33,542 nucleotides of DNA from an uncultured Prevotella sp. (lineage in GTDB: Bacteria; Bacteroidota; Bacteroidia; Bacteroidales; Bacteroidaceae), in NCBI GenBank assembly GCA_900768785.1, contig CAAGEG010000085.1, positions 1 through 33,542 of the forward strand, given 5' to 3'. Positions 8,258 to 16,546 of this stretch are shown here, piece after piece. The translations under genes and the position numbers were made by a program. A model generated the notes under the pieces. That model searched no databases. It was given only the letters and a program-made list of their open reading frames with translations, and was not told the DNA's origin. The first letter of the stretch is position 1; every line of letters begins with the position of its first letter.

Positions 8258-8384
8258 TATAGTTTAGGCATCGTAAACACCATACTTAGCATGTCTAAAT
8301 AGCATACTTACGAGTCGTAAACTATATACTTAGCATTTGCAAACAGCATAGTTACGACACGTAAATTATATAGTTACAAACGAC
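8258..8384. repeat. 22-base-period tandem repeat array 1 (five to six imperfect units)
   Basis: Units begin at 8258 (23 bases), 8281, 8303, 8325, 8347 and 8369 (partial); the four central ones are exactly 22 bases. Each opens with CATA or TATA plus a C/G, then TTA, a variable centre, then AAA near the end. Centres alternate between AGCAT-type and ACGA-type: TTAGCATGTCTAAA, TTACGAGTCGTAAA, TTAGCATTTGCAAA, TTACGACACGTAAA. The second contains a perfect dyad, TTACGA-G-TCGTAA. The array lies between the gpmI terminator and the ung promoter region and contains no usable reading frame. It accounts for most of the 334-base gap between ung and gpmI. Confidence 0.85.
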
Positions 8385-8427
8385 AAAAAAACAGTCTCTG
8401 CAGAAAAGAGCAACTATCTGCAGAGAC
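8385..8427 (-). terminator. Terminator of gpmI
   Basis: GTCTCTGCAG (8394-8403) pairs perfectly with CTGCAGAGAC (8418-8427), a 10-base stem with a 14-base loop. Read on the minus strand the stem is followed by GTTTTTTT, a classic U-tract, so it terminates the gpmI transcript, ending 25 bases after the stop codon at 8452. Confidence 0.9.
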
Positions 8428-8451
8428 CAAATATAAATAATGCTATTGCGA

Positions 8452-9969
8452 TTAATCACATATAAGATTTTCACCTGTCATATCTTCAGGTTGTTCAAGG
8501 CCTAAGATATGTAGCAAAGAAGGTGCTACGTCAGCCAAACGACCGTCTTTAACAGATGCGCTGTTGTTGTCTGTTACATAAATAAACGGTACCGGATTCA
8601 ACGAATGTGCCGTGTTTGGAGTTCCGTCTTCATTAATAGCATTGTCGGCATTGCCATGATCTGCTATGATAATAGCCTCATAACCATTAGCTTTTGCGGC
8701 TTCAATAACATCTTTAACACAATTATCGACAGCATGAACCGCTTTTGCTATTGCATAATAAACACCGGTATGGCCTACCATATCGCCATTTGCGAAGTTT
8801 ACAACAATGAAGTCATACTCTTGAGTATTGATAGCTCCAACCAGTTTATCCTTAACTTCGTATGCGCTCATTTCGGGTTTAAGGTCATAAGTAGCAACCT
8901 TTGGAGAAGGAACAAGAATACGATCCTCACCCTCATAAGGTGTTTCGCGACCTCCATTAAAGAAGAATGTAACGTGTGCATACTTCTCTGTCTCTGCCGT
9001 ATGTAGTTGTTTCTTACCTTGTTTGCTTAGATATTCGCCCAAAGTGTTCTGTACATTCTCCTTCGGGAAAAGCACATTAACACCGGTAAACGATGCATCA
9101 TAAGGAGTCATACAATAATATTGGAGGTCCTTAATGGTATGCATACCCTCCTCAGGCATATCTTGCTGAGTGAGCACTTGTGTTAATTCTTTGGCGCGGT
9201 CATTACGGAAATTGATGAAAATAACCACATCACCCTCTTGAATAGTGCCATCTACGTTAGCGTTGCTTATTGGTTTTATGAACTCATCAGTAACACCTTC
9301 GGCATAACTCTCTTGCATAGCCTTCACCATATCATCGGCTTTCTTGCCCTTACCTTCAACAATAAGGTCATAAGCCTCTTTTACGCGATTCCAACGCTTG
9401 TCGCGGTCCATTGCATAAAAGCGTCCGACGATACTTGCAATATGTGCTCCGTTCTTGTCACATGCCTCTTGAATATCACGAATAAAGCCTTCTCCGCTTT
9501 TTGGATCGGTATCACGACCATCCATAAAACAATGTACGTAAGTATTAGAAAGCCCATATTCTTTTGATATCTCTATCAATTTGAACAAGTGATCAAGCGA
9601 GGAGTGCACGCCTCCGTTGCTTGCAAGACCCATAAGATGCAGTTTCTTGCCATGCTCTTTAGCATAACCATAGGCAGCCTTTATGCCTTCGTTCTGCAGA
9701 ATAGAGCCATCTTTGCATGCTCTATTTATCTTTACCAAATCTTGATATACTATTCTACCTGCACCAATATTCAAGTGTCCTACCTCAGAGTTACCCATTT
9801 GTCCATCGGGCAAACCGACATCCTCGCCGGAAGCTTGAAGTTGAGAGTGAGGACTTACGGCTGTAAGGTAATCGAGATATGGTGTCGGCGTGTTAAAAAT
9901 CACGTCACCATTACCATGTTTACCGATACCCCAACCGTCGAGAATCATTAATAATGCTTTCTTTGCCAT
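8452..9969 (-). CDS. gpmI: 2,3-bisphosphoglycerate-independent phosphoglycerate mutase
   Basis: The 505-residue product is a full-length iPGM that interconverts 3- and 2-phosphoglycerate in glycolysis and gluconeogenesis in the cytosol. The alkaline-phosphatase-type metal site starts with LLMILDGWG (Asp11), and the catalytic Ser61 that is transiently phosphorylated sits in MGNSEVGHLNIGAGR. Other conserved parts are HCFMDGRDTDPKSG, FINFRNDRAKELT, FFFNGGRE, and the C-terminal metal ligands in VNFANGDMVGHTG and IADHGNADN. It needs manganese rather than 2,3-BPG. It appears monocistronic, with a strong terminator at 8385 and a -7 element at 10039. Confidence 0.98.
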   Translation of the reverse strand: MAKKALLMILDGWGIGKHGNGDVIFNTPTPYLDYLTAVSPHSQLQASGEDVGLPDGQMGNSEVGHLNIGAGRIVYQDLVKINRACKDGSILQNEGIKAAYGYAKEHGKKLHLMGLASNGGVHSSLDHLFKLIEISKEYGLSNTYVHCFMDGRDTDPKSGEGFIRDIQEACDKNGAHIASIVGRFYAMDRDKRWNRVKEAYDLIVEGKGKKADDMVKAMQESYAEGVTDEFIKPISNANVDGTIQEGDVVIFINFRNDRAKELTQVLTQQDMPEEGMHTIKDLQYYCMTPYDASFTGVNVLFPKENVQNTLGEYLSKQGKKQLHTAETEKYAHVTFFFNGGRETPYEGEDRILVPSPKVATYDLKPEMSAYEVKDKLVGAINTQEYDFIVVNFANGDMVGHTGVYYAIAKAVHAVDNCVKDVIEAAKANGYEAIIIADHGNADNAINEDGTPNTAHSLNPVPFIYVTDNNSASVKDGRLADVAPSLLHILGLEQPEDMTGENLICD

Positions 9970-10038
9970 TTTTATCTTGTTTTTAGTTTACAACTTTTTT
10001 ACCTTAATGTCGGTTTTCACCAATTAAATATGCGTGTG

Positions 10039-10046
10039 CAAAATTA
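10039..10046 (-). promoter_or_regulatory. Promoter -7 element of gpmI
   Basis: On the minus strand this is TAATTTTG, matching TAnnTTTG, 70 bases upstream of the gpmI ATG. The -33 TTG-like element is poorly placed (spacer about 17). The rest of the 300-base divergent gap to sufB (about 10070-10190) is AT-rich and shows nothing else I can name. Confidence 0.45.
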
Positions 10047-10196
10047 ATAAACAAAATTCAAAACAAGTAGGCTTTTAGCTAAAACTTATTAATAACCTGC
10101 CTGTTAACAAAACATTATTATTGGTTAAAACCGTTTATATATAATTATCAGACGACATATATACATAGACTGAGGTGAATAAATAATCTTAAAAAC

Positions 10197-10228
10197 TTTG
10201 ATTACTAACATGATATTTAGTATTTTTG
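10197..10228 (+). promoter_or_regulatory. Promoter of the suf operon
   Basis: TTTG (10197-10200), a 20-base spacer and TATTTTTG (10221-10228) exactly match the Bacteroidota promoter consensus. It lies 41 bases before the sufB ATG. I see no separate operator such as an IscR- or Fur-like dyad. Confidence 0.8.
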
Positions 10229-10269
10229 CAGACTAATAGTTCGCCTAAAACGGACATTTCGCACAAAAA

Positions 10270-11724
10270 ATGGAAGTAAACAACAAAAATAACGAATATG
10301 TACGCAAGGTCGCCGAACAGAAATACGAGTTCGGTTTCACCACTAATGTACATACAGATATCATAGATGTAGGACTCAACGAAGACATTATCCGACTTAT
10401 TTCCGCAAAGAAAGAAGAACCGGAATGGATGTTGGAATTCAGACTAAAGGCTTTCAGATACTGGCAAACATTGGAAGAGCCTACGTGGGGACATGTTAAC
10501 GTCCCTAAAATAGACTATCAGGCAATATCCTACTATGCAGATCCGATGGCTAAAAAGAAAGAAGGCAAGAAGGATATAGACCCGGAAATGATGAAAACCT
10601 TTGAAAAACTGGGCATTCCTCTTGAAGAACGACTTATCTTAAGTGGGCAAACAGCAGTAGATGCCATAATGGATTCGGTATCTGTAAAAACCACTTACAA
10701 AGAGAAATTAGCAGAAAAAGGCATAATATTTTGCTCTATCGGCGAGGCAATAAAAAATCATCCCGAACTCGTAAAAGAATATTTAGGCACAGTGGTTCCA
10801 TATCGTGACAACTTCTATGCAGCACTTAACAGCGCCGTATTCAGCGACGGCTCTTTCGTATATATACCAAAAGGCGTAAAAAGCCCTATGGAACTAAGCT
10901 CATATTTCCGCATAAACGCAAGAAACACAGGACAGTTTGAGCGTACTCTTATCATTGCCGAAGACGACTCATACGTATCTTATCTGGAAGGATGTACCGC
11001 TCCTATGCGTGACGAGAACCAATTACACGCCGCTATAGTAGAGATTATCGTGAAAGATCGCGCAGAAGTGAAATACTCTACTGTGCAGAATTGGTACCCG
11101 GGCGATGAGGAAGGCAAGGGCGGTGTCCTGAATTTAGTAACCAAAAGAGGTGATTTAAGAGGCGTAAACAGCAAACTATCATGGACCCAAGTGGAAACCG
11201 GCTCTACCATAACATGGAAATACCCATCATGTATATTACGCGGAGACAACTCAACTGCCGAGTTTTATTCTGTTGCAGTAACCAATAACTATCAAGAAGC
11301 CGACACCGGAACCAAGATGATACATATAGGCAAGAATACCAAAAGCACTATTATAAGCAAAGGTATAAGTGCCGGACATAGTCAAAACTCTTATCGAGGA
11401 TTGGTGAGAGCAACATCCAACGCCGATAATGCACGCAATTACAGCTCTTGTGACAGCTTATTGCTTGGCAGCAATTGCGGAGCTCACACCTTTCCCTACA
11501 TGGATATACACAACAGCACAGCCATTGTAGAACACGAAGCCACTACAAGTAAAATCAGCGAAGACCAGCTTTTCTACTGCAATCAAAGAGGAATACCTAC
11601 AGAACAAGCTATCGGACTGATTGTAAACGGCTATGCCAAAGAAGTGCTTAATAAATTGCCGATGGAATTTGCAGTAGAAGCGCAAAAGCTACTAAGCGTT
11701 TCGTTAGAAGGAACGGTAGGATAA
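10270..11724 (+). CDS. sufB: Fe-S cluster assembly scaffold protein SufB
   Basis: The 484-residue product is a full-length SufB, the scaffold subunit of the SufBC2D complex on which nascent iron-sulfur clusters form. Diagnostic stretches are VYIPKGVKSPMELSSYFRIN, YLEGCTAPMRDENQLHAA, NSTAEFYSVAVTNNYQEADT, and YSSCDSLLLGSNCGAHTFPY. Cys394 in the last motif corresponds to the essential sulfur-accepting cysteine region of characterised SufB proteins. It is the first gene of sufBCDS, starting at an ATG 41 bases after a consensus promoter, with sufC 34 bases downstream. Its expression should track iron-sulfur demand, but no operator is visible. Confidence 0.97.
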   Translation: MEVNNKNNEYVRKVAEQKYEFGFTTNVHTDIIDVGLNEDIIRLISAKKEEPEWMLEFRLKAFRYWQTLEEPTWGHVNVPKIDYQAISYYADPMAKKKEGKKDIDPEMMKTFEKLGIPLEERLILSGQTAVDAIMDSVSVKTTYKEKLAEKGIIFCSIGEAIKNHPELVKEYLGTVVPYRDNFYAALNSAVFSDGSFVYIPKGVKSPMELSSYFRINARNTGQFERTLIIAEDDSYVSYLEGCTAPMRDENQLHAAIVEIIVKDRAEVKYSTVQNWYPGDEEGKGGVLNLVTKRGDLRGVNSKLSWTQVETGSTITWKYPSCILRGDNSTAEFYSVAVTNNYQEADTGTKMIHIGKNTKSTIISKGISAGHSQNSYRGLVRATSNADNARNYSSCDSLLLGSNCGAHTFPYMDIHNSTAIVEHEATTSKISEDQLFYCNQRGIPTEQAIGLIVNGYAKEVLNKLPMEFAVEAQKLLSVSLEGTVG

Positions 11725-11758
11725 ATGTTTGTTTAAGATATTAGATGTTAGTTATATT

Positions 11759-12505
11759 ATGTTAGAAATAAAGAATCTACACGCCAAGATAGGTGACAAA
11801 GAAATATTAAAAGGCATAAATCTCATAATAAACGACGGTGAGACACATGCCATTATGGGACCTAACGGTTCAGGAAAAAGCACTTTAAGTGCTGTGCTTG
11901 TGGGCAATCCATTATATGAAGTAACAGAAGGAACCATCACCTTTAACGGTAAAGACCTTCTTGCCATGAAACCCGAAGACAGAGCTCACGAAGGGCTATT
12001 CCTATCATTTCAATATCCCGTAGAGATACCCGGAGTGTCTATGACTAACTTTATGAGGGCGGCAATAAATGAAAAACGTAAGTACGAAGGCAAAGAACCG
12101 CTTAACGCAGCAGACTTTCTCAAACTTATGCGCGAGAAAAGGAAGGTTGTAGAACTTGACAGCAAACTGTCAAACAGGTCTGTTAACGAAGGCTTCAGCG
12201 GTGGTGAGAAGAAAAGAAACGAAATATTCCAGATGGCAATGCTTGAACCTAAATTAAGCATATTAGACGAAACAGACTCAGGACTTGATGTTGACGCACT
12301 ACGAATTGTTGCAGAAGGTGTTAATAAACTACGCACACCGGACTCAAGTTGCATTGTTATTACCCACTATGAACGTCTTCTTGAAATCATTAAACCTGAC
12401 ATTGTACATGTTTTGTATAAAGGAAAGATTGTGAAAACCGCCGGTCCGGAACTCTCAGGACAAATAGAAAATCGTGGATACGACTGGATAATCAATGACC
12501 TTTAA
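11759..12505 (+). CDS. sufC: Fe-S cluster assembly ATPase SufC
   Basis: Starting at ATG 11759, the 248-residue product is an ABC-type ATPase. It has Walker A GPNGSGKST, a Q-loop (LSFQYPVEIPG), signature FSGGEKKRNEIFQM and Walker B LSILDETDSGLD, the last two being typical of SufC rather than transporters. SufC binds SufB and SufD, and ATP binding reshapes the complex to expose the assembly site. The frame is open to a TTG at 11729, but the methionine preceding LEIKNLHAKIG is the usual SufC start. It lies between sufB and sufD, 52 bases before the latter. Confidence 0.97.
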   Translation: MLEIKNLHAKIGDKEILKGINLIINDGETHAIMGPNGSGKSTLSAVLVGNPLYEVTEGTITFNGKDLLAMKPEDRAHEGLFLSFQYPVEIPGVSMTNFMRAAINEKRKYEGKEPLNAADFLKLMREKRKVVELDSKLSNRSVNEGFSGGEKKRNEIFQMAMLEPKLSILDETDSGLDVDALRIVAEGVNKLRTPDSSCIVITHYERLLEIIKPDIVHVLYKGKIVKTAGPELSGQIENRGYDWIINDL

Positions 12506-12557
12506 TCTGATATATCAGGCAAAAGTCATAGAGATCACTTCATTTAAAGAATAACAA

Positions 12558-13904
12558 ATGAATAGCGAAAAACAATATATCGATATCTACACACAATGCC
12601 GAGACATGATTTGCTCGCATAGCGCAGACGCTATGAACAAATATAGAGACAAGGCATTTGAAGATTTCAAACGTTTAGGCTTTCCTACGAAGAAAGAAGA
12701 AAGGTATAAATATACCGATATCCCATCTTTGTTTGAGCCGGATTATGGACTTAATCTTAATAGATTGGATATTCCGGTTGACCCATATCAGGCTTTTAAG
12801 TGTGATGTACCAAATCTTAGCACATCATTATATTTCGTTGTTAATGACAAATTCTATAACAAAGCATTACCAAAAGGTCAATTGCTACCAAAAGGTGTTA
12901 TTGTCGGCTCACTAAAACAAGCGGCTATTGAATATCCGGAACTAATATCTTCACATTATTCTCAAATTGCCAAAACCGACGAAGACGGTATTAACGCCTT
13001 AAACACCATGTTAGCTCAAGACGGACTATTTGTTTACGTACCAAAAGGTGTTGTTGTAGATAAGGCAGTACAGGTTATTAACATTTTGAGATCTGATGTT
13101 GATTTGATGGTAAACCGAAGAGTACTCATTATTGTTGAAGACTGTGCGGAAATAAAACTGTTGTTCTGTGATCATGCAGTTGATAATCGCAAGTTCCTAA
13201 CCACACAAGTAATTGAAGCATTTGTAGGCAACAATGCCGCACTTGACCTTTATTGCCTTGAAGAAACTCACGCCAAGAATGTAAGAGTCAGCAATGTGTT
13301 TATAAAACAAGAGGCAAACAGCAGAGTAAATCACAATATTATCACTCTTCACAATGGAGTTACGCGAAATCGAACAGACCTTCTGTTTAACGGAGAAGGC
13401 GGCGAATGTAACCTCTGTGGCTGTGTTATTGCCGACAAACAACAACATGTTGACAACAACACCCTTATTGACCATAAGGTAGGACATTGTTCAAGCAATG
13501 AATTATACAAATATGTCCTTGACGATGAAGCTATCGGAGCTTTTGCAGGACGAATTTTGGTGAGAGCCGGAGCGCAAAAGACGACATCACAAGAGACAAA
13601 TCAGAACTTATGTGCCACAAATACAGCTCGCATGTACACTCAACCCATGCTTGAAATATATGCAGATGATGTTAAATGTGCGCATGGCAGCACCGTCGGA
13701 CAGCTAAATGAAGCTGCCTTATTTTACATGCGCCAACGCGGTATCAGCTTAAAAGAGGCTAAATTATTATTGGAATTTGCCTTTATAAATGAAGTTATTG
13801 ACACCATGAAGCTTGAACCGCTACGCGACAGACTGCATTATCTTGTTGAAAAACGCTTCAGAGGGGAGCTCAATAAATGTGAAGGATGCAAGTTATGTAA
13901 ATAA
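12558..13904 (+). CDS. sufD: Fe-S cluster assembly protein SufD
   Basis: The 448-residue product is the SufB paralogue that completes the SufBC2D scaffold. The SufBD fold is evident from DGLFVYVPKGVVVDKAVQV, VNHNIITLHNGVTRNRTDLL and MLEIYADDVKCAHGSTVGQL, which contains His376, equivalent to the conserved cluster-assembly histidine. The N-terminal part (KKEERYKYTDIPSLF) is typical of SufD. An oddity is the last eight residues, CEGCKLCK, a CxxCxxC tail that could bind metal. The gene sits after sufC, and the sufS ATG follows 22 bases after its stop codon. Confidence 0.95.
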   Translation: MNSEKQYIDIYTQCRDMICSHSADAMNKYRDKAFEDFKRLGFPTKKEERYKYTDIPSLFEPDYGLNLNRLDIPVDPYQAFKCDVPNLSTSLYFVVNDKFYNKALPKGQLLPKGVIVGSLKQAAIEYPELISSHYSQIAKTDEDGINALNTMLAQDGLFVYVPKGVVVDKAVQVINILRSDVDLMVNRRVLIIVEDCAEIKLLFCDHAVDNRKFLTTQVIEAFVGNNAALDLYCLEETHAKNVRVSNVFIKQEANSRVNHNIITLHNGVTRNRTDLLFNGEGGECNLCGCVIADKQQHVDNNTLIDHKVGHCSSNELYKYVLDDEAIGAFAGRILVRAGAQKTTSQETNQNLCATNTARMYTQPMLEIYADDVKCAHGSTVGQLNEAALFYMRQRGISLKEAKLLLEFAFINEVIDTMKLEPLRDRLHYLVEKRFRGELNKCEGCKLCK

Positions 13905-13926
13905 TTTATTATATAATACTCGCCAC

Positions 13927-15141
13927 ATGTACGACATAAAAAAGATACGCAAAGATTTTCCTATATTGGATAGAGACATATACAATCATAAACTTGTATA
14001 TCTGGATAACGCTGCAACGACACAAAAACCCAAACAAGTCGTTGAAGCAATGACAGAAGAGTATTATAATGTAAATGCAAATGTACATAGAGGTGTGCAT
14101 TATCTGTCACAAAAAGCTACCGATTTGCACGAAGAAGCTCGTGAAAAAGTTCGTGGATTTATCAACGCCAAATCTACGAGTGAAATTATTTTCACACGTG
14201 GAACAACGGAAAGCATGAACCTTATAGCCTCTTCTTTCTGCGAAGAATTTATGAAAGAAGGTGACGAGGTTATAGTATCGGTCATGGAACATCACTCAAA
14301 CATTGTGCCATGGCAGTTGCAAGCCGCACGCAAAGGCATCTCTTTAAGAGTGGTACCTATTGATGACAAAGGAGAAATTATTATTGAAGAGTATAAGAAA
14401 CTCTTCAACGAGAAGACCAAAATAGTGAGCATTGCACATGTAAGTAATGTGTTGGGAACGGTCAATCCAATAAAAGAAATGATTGAAATAGCTCATTCTC
14501 ATGGTGTTCCTTTTATGGTTGACGGGGCACAAAGTGCGCCTCACTTTGCTATTAATGTGCAAGATTTGGATTGTGACTTCTTTGCTTTCAGCGGTCATAA
14601 AATGTATGGACCTACCGGAGTTGGCGTTCTTTATGGAAAAGAATCATGGCTTGACCGTCTGCCACCATATCAAGGAGGTGGAGAAATGATTGAAAGCGTA
14701 AGCTTTGAAAAGACTACTTTTGAGCGTCTTCCTTTTAAATTTGAAGCGGGAACACCTGATTATATTGCCACACATGGGTTGGCTACAGCTATAGATTACA
14801 TAGAAGCACTTGGTATTGACAATATTAACAAGCACGAAAGAGAACTTACCGAATATGCTATGAAGCGCATGAGAGAAATAGAAGAGATTCATATCTTCGG
14901 CGAAGCTGAAAACAAAGATGCTGTGGTATCTTTTCTCGTTGGCGATATACATCATCTGGACATGGGAACTCTACTTGACAGACTGGGAATAGCAGTTCGT
15001 ACGGGGCACCATTGTGCGCAACCGCTCATGACAAGATTGGGTATTCAAGGAACAGTAAGGGCTTCTTTTGCTCTTTATAACACTACAGAAGAGATTGACA
15101 TGCTGATTGACGGTATAAAACGTGTTAGCAAAATGTTCTAA
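13927..15141 (+). CDS. sufS: Cysteine desulfurase SufS, type II
   Basis: From ATG 13927 the product is 404 residues, the normal SufS length; a longer frame from 13813 would overlap sufD and add unrelated sequence. This PLP enzyme removes sulfur from cysteine to supply Fe-S assembly. Visible are the N-terminal YLDNAATTQKP, the HHSNIVPW motif, the PLP-binding Lys225 in FSGHKMYGPTG, and the persulfide-carrying Cys363 in RTGHHCAQPLM; both numbers are within one of E. coli SufS (226 and 364). It closes the sufBCDS operon. No SufE or SufU sulfur acceptor gene lies in this window, so one is expected elsewhere. Confidence 0.97.
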   Translation: MYDIKKIRKDFPILDRDIYNHKLVYLDNAATTQKPKQVVEAMTEEYYNVNANVHRGVHYLSQKATDLHEEAREKVRGFINAKSTSEIIFTRGTTESMNLIASSFCEEFMKEGDEVIVSVMEHHSNIVPWQLQAARKGISLRVVPIDDKGEIIIEEYKKLFNEKTKIVSIAHVSNVLGTVNPIKEMIEIAHSHGVPFMVDGAQSAPHFAINVQDLDCDFFAFSGHKMYGPTGVGVLYGKESWLDRLPPYQGGGEMIESVSFEKTTFERLPFKFEAGTPDYIATHGLATAIDYIEALGIDNINKHERELTEYAMKRMREIEEIHIFGEAENKDAVVSFLVGDIHHLDMGTLLDRLGIAVRTGHHCAQPLMTRLGIQGTVRASFALYNTTEEIDMLIDGIKRVSKMF

Positions 15142-15298
15142 ACTATTATAGTTACTATATATAGATACGTGGCGAACACAACCGAAAGATAATCATGCTG
15201 CCTGCCATTTGTTGATGAATTGACCAAGAACTTTTGTTGTTTGAATGTTTGTCTCTCCCAATTCGCACTCTATTTTAAGCAACAGGTAGCATAAACAG

Positions 15299-15408
15299 CA
15301 TATTTGGATGTTTTAAACATCATAGAAAGCATTCGTAAATAGCATAATAACGACTCGCAAACAACATAGTTTTGATATGCTGTTAATATGATTTCCGAAT
15401 ACTTAATG
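15299..15408. repeat. 22-base-period tandem repeat array 2 (about five imperfect units)
   Basis: Units start at 15299, 15321, 15343, 15365 and 15387, all exactly 22 bases apart; the middle three begin CATA and the first begins CATAT. Their centres include AAAGCATTCGTAAA, TAACGACTCGCAAA and TTTTGATATGCTG, which echo the centres of array 1 (AGCAT, ACGAGTCG) and of array 3 (TTGATAGCT). The array lies in the gap between the 3' ends of convergent sufS and a small membrane-protein gene. No clear terminator hairpin is seen after sufS. Confidence 0.75.
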
Positions 15409-15413
15409 CTTTC

Positions 15414-15767
15414 CTAACTTAATCTCTTTTTGCATTTATTTAGCGCAAAATAGACCCATACGCCGATACATGCTCTAAGTATTAAAGAGTAATCTGCAGG
15501 AAAAATAAAAACCAAGAATGCAATTTGCGCCTCTGTAATAGCGTTTGCCTGCTTGAGAGTTATTTCCTTTTCAAGCACTTTTGAGTAATATTGAGATAAT
15601 AACAAAGAGGGTGATTGTAGATTCATCTTCATTCCTTTTATCAAATTAGGTAGTTTTGAAATTATAACGCCGGTTGTTTTACTCAACAAACATGATTTTT
15701 TCATGTTCAAAGACTTGTCTAAAACGTTCTTATACATACCTGTTGTTAACACCATTTGCTTTTCCAT
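15414..15767 (-). CDS. Small hypothetical protein with C-terminal membrane segment
   Basis: The 117-residue product is unnamed. Residues about 50-75 (SPSLLLSQYYSKVLEKEITL) lead into a hydrophobic part from about 80 to 110 (AQIAFLVFIFPADYSLILRA then CIGVWVYFAL), giving one or two membrane-spanning or membrane-associated helices, and the C-terminus is basic (NKCKKRLS). I have an impression of similar short Bacteroidales proteins with the YYS-VLE-EIT-QA pattern but cannot name a family. The start is uncertain: methionines at residues 1, 5, 11, 22 and 46 are all possible, and the conserved-looking part begins near residue 46. The gene is divergent from rnhB and has repeat array 2 just beyond its 3' end. 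Confidence 0.6.
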   Translation of the reverse strand: MEKQMVLTTGMYKNVLDKSLNMKKSCLLSKTTGVIISKLPNLIKGMKMNLQSPSLLLSQYYSKVLEKEITLKQANAITEAQIAFLVFIFPADYSLILRACIGVWVYFALNKCKKRLS

Positions 15768-15896
15768 ATCTTTATATTTTTATTGTTATTACTATTAATC
15801 TTTATGTTTATGTTGCAAAATAAAGGTGTATTTGTGCACAATAAGTTCACACAAGCAACGTTATTTGTTAAATAATACAAACAAAGCCCTTGTTTT

Positions 15897-16502
15897 ATGT
15901 TGAAAAGTTATCTCAATAAAGATCTGATTGAGGCAGGATGCGATGAGGCAGGACGTGGTTGTCTTGCCGGAAGTGTATTTGCAGCCGCTGTCATTCTACC
16001 AAAAGACTATACCAATGAAGAGCTGAATGATTCAAAAAAGCTATCTGAAATCATGCGTTATAAACTGCGTGAAACCATTGAACGCGACGCTCTCGCATGG
16101 GCAATAGGCATTGTAACACCTGAAGAAATAGATAAAATAAATATTCTAAATGCAAGTATCCTTGCCATGCACAGGGCATTGGACAAACTGAAACTAAGAC
16201 CTGAGAACATTATCGTCGATGGTAACAGGTTTAAACCATACAACAACACACCCTACACCACCATTGTTAAGGGCGATGGGAAATATCTTTCCATAGCGGC
16301 AGCCAGCATTCTTGCTAAAACATATCGCGATGATTATATGAACAAACTTGCAGATGAATATCCGCAATACGACTGGTTATCAAACAAAGGATATCCCACA
16401 AAGAAGCACAGAGACGCCATTGCCCGTTACGGAACAACACCTTATCATCGTATGAGTTTCAGACTTCTCAATCAGGAACTTGAACTTCCTTTTGAAGATT
16501 AA
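15897..16502 (+). CDS. rnhB: Ribonuclease HII
   Basis: The 201-residue product has the RNase HII signature CDEAGRGCLAGSVFAAAVIL, with metal-binding Asp16 and Glu17, a third acidic residue Asp108 in IIVDGNRF, and AAASILAKTYRDDYM followed by YPQYDWLSNKGYPTKKH. It cuts RNA in DNA-RNA hybrids, including single ribonucleotides left in DNA. The length is normal for bacterial RNase HII. It starts at ATG 15897. A 45-base gap separates it from the WYL regulator, so the two may be co-transcribed. Confidence 0.97.
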   Translation: MLKSYLNKDLIEAGCDEAGRGCLAGSVFAAAVILPKDYTNEELNDSKKLSEIMRYKLRETIERDALAWAIGIVTPEEIDKINILNASILAMHRALDKLKLRPENIIVDGNRFKPYNNTPYTTIVKGDGKYLSIAAASILAKTYRDDYMNKLADEYPQYDWLSNKGYPTKKHRDAIARYGTTPYHRMSFRLLNQELELPFED

Positions 16503-16546
16503 TGCCATTTCACATCATACATTATATATATAATATGTAGAAACCT

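Noticed and set aside
8258..8384. CRISPR array
   Set aside because: Period of 22 bases is too short, there is no constant repeat with unique spacers of about 30 bases, and no cas genes are present.
13813..13926. Longer SufS from a start inside sufD
   Set aside because: The extra 38 residues have no SufS character, overlap sufD by 92 bases, and the ATG at 13927 gives the usual length and residue numbers.
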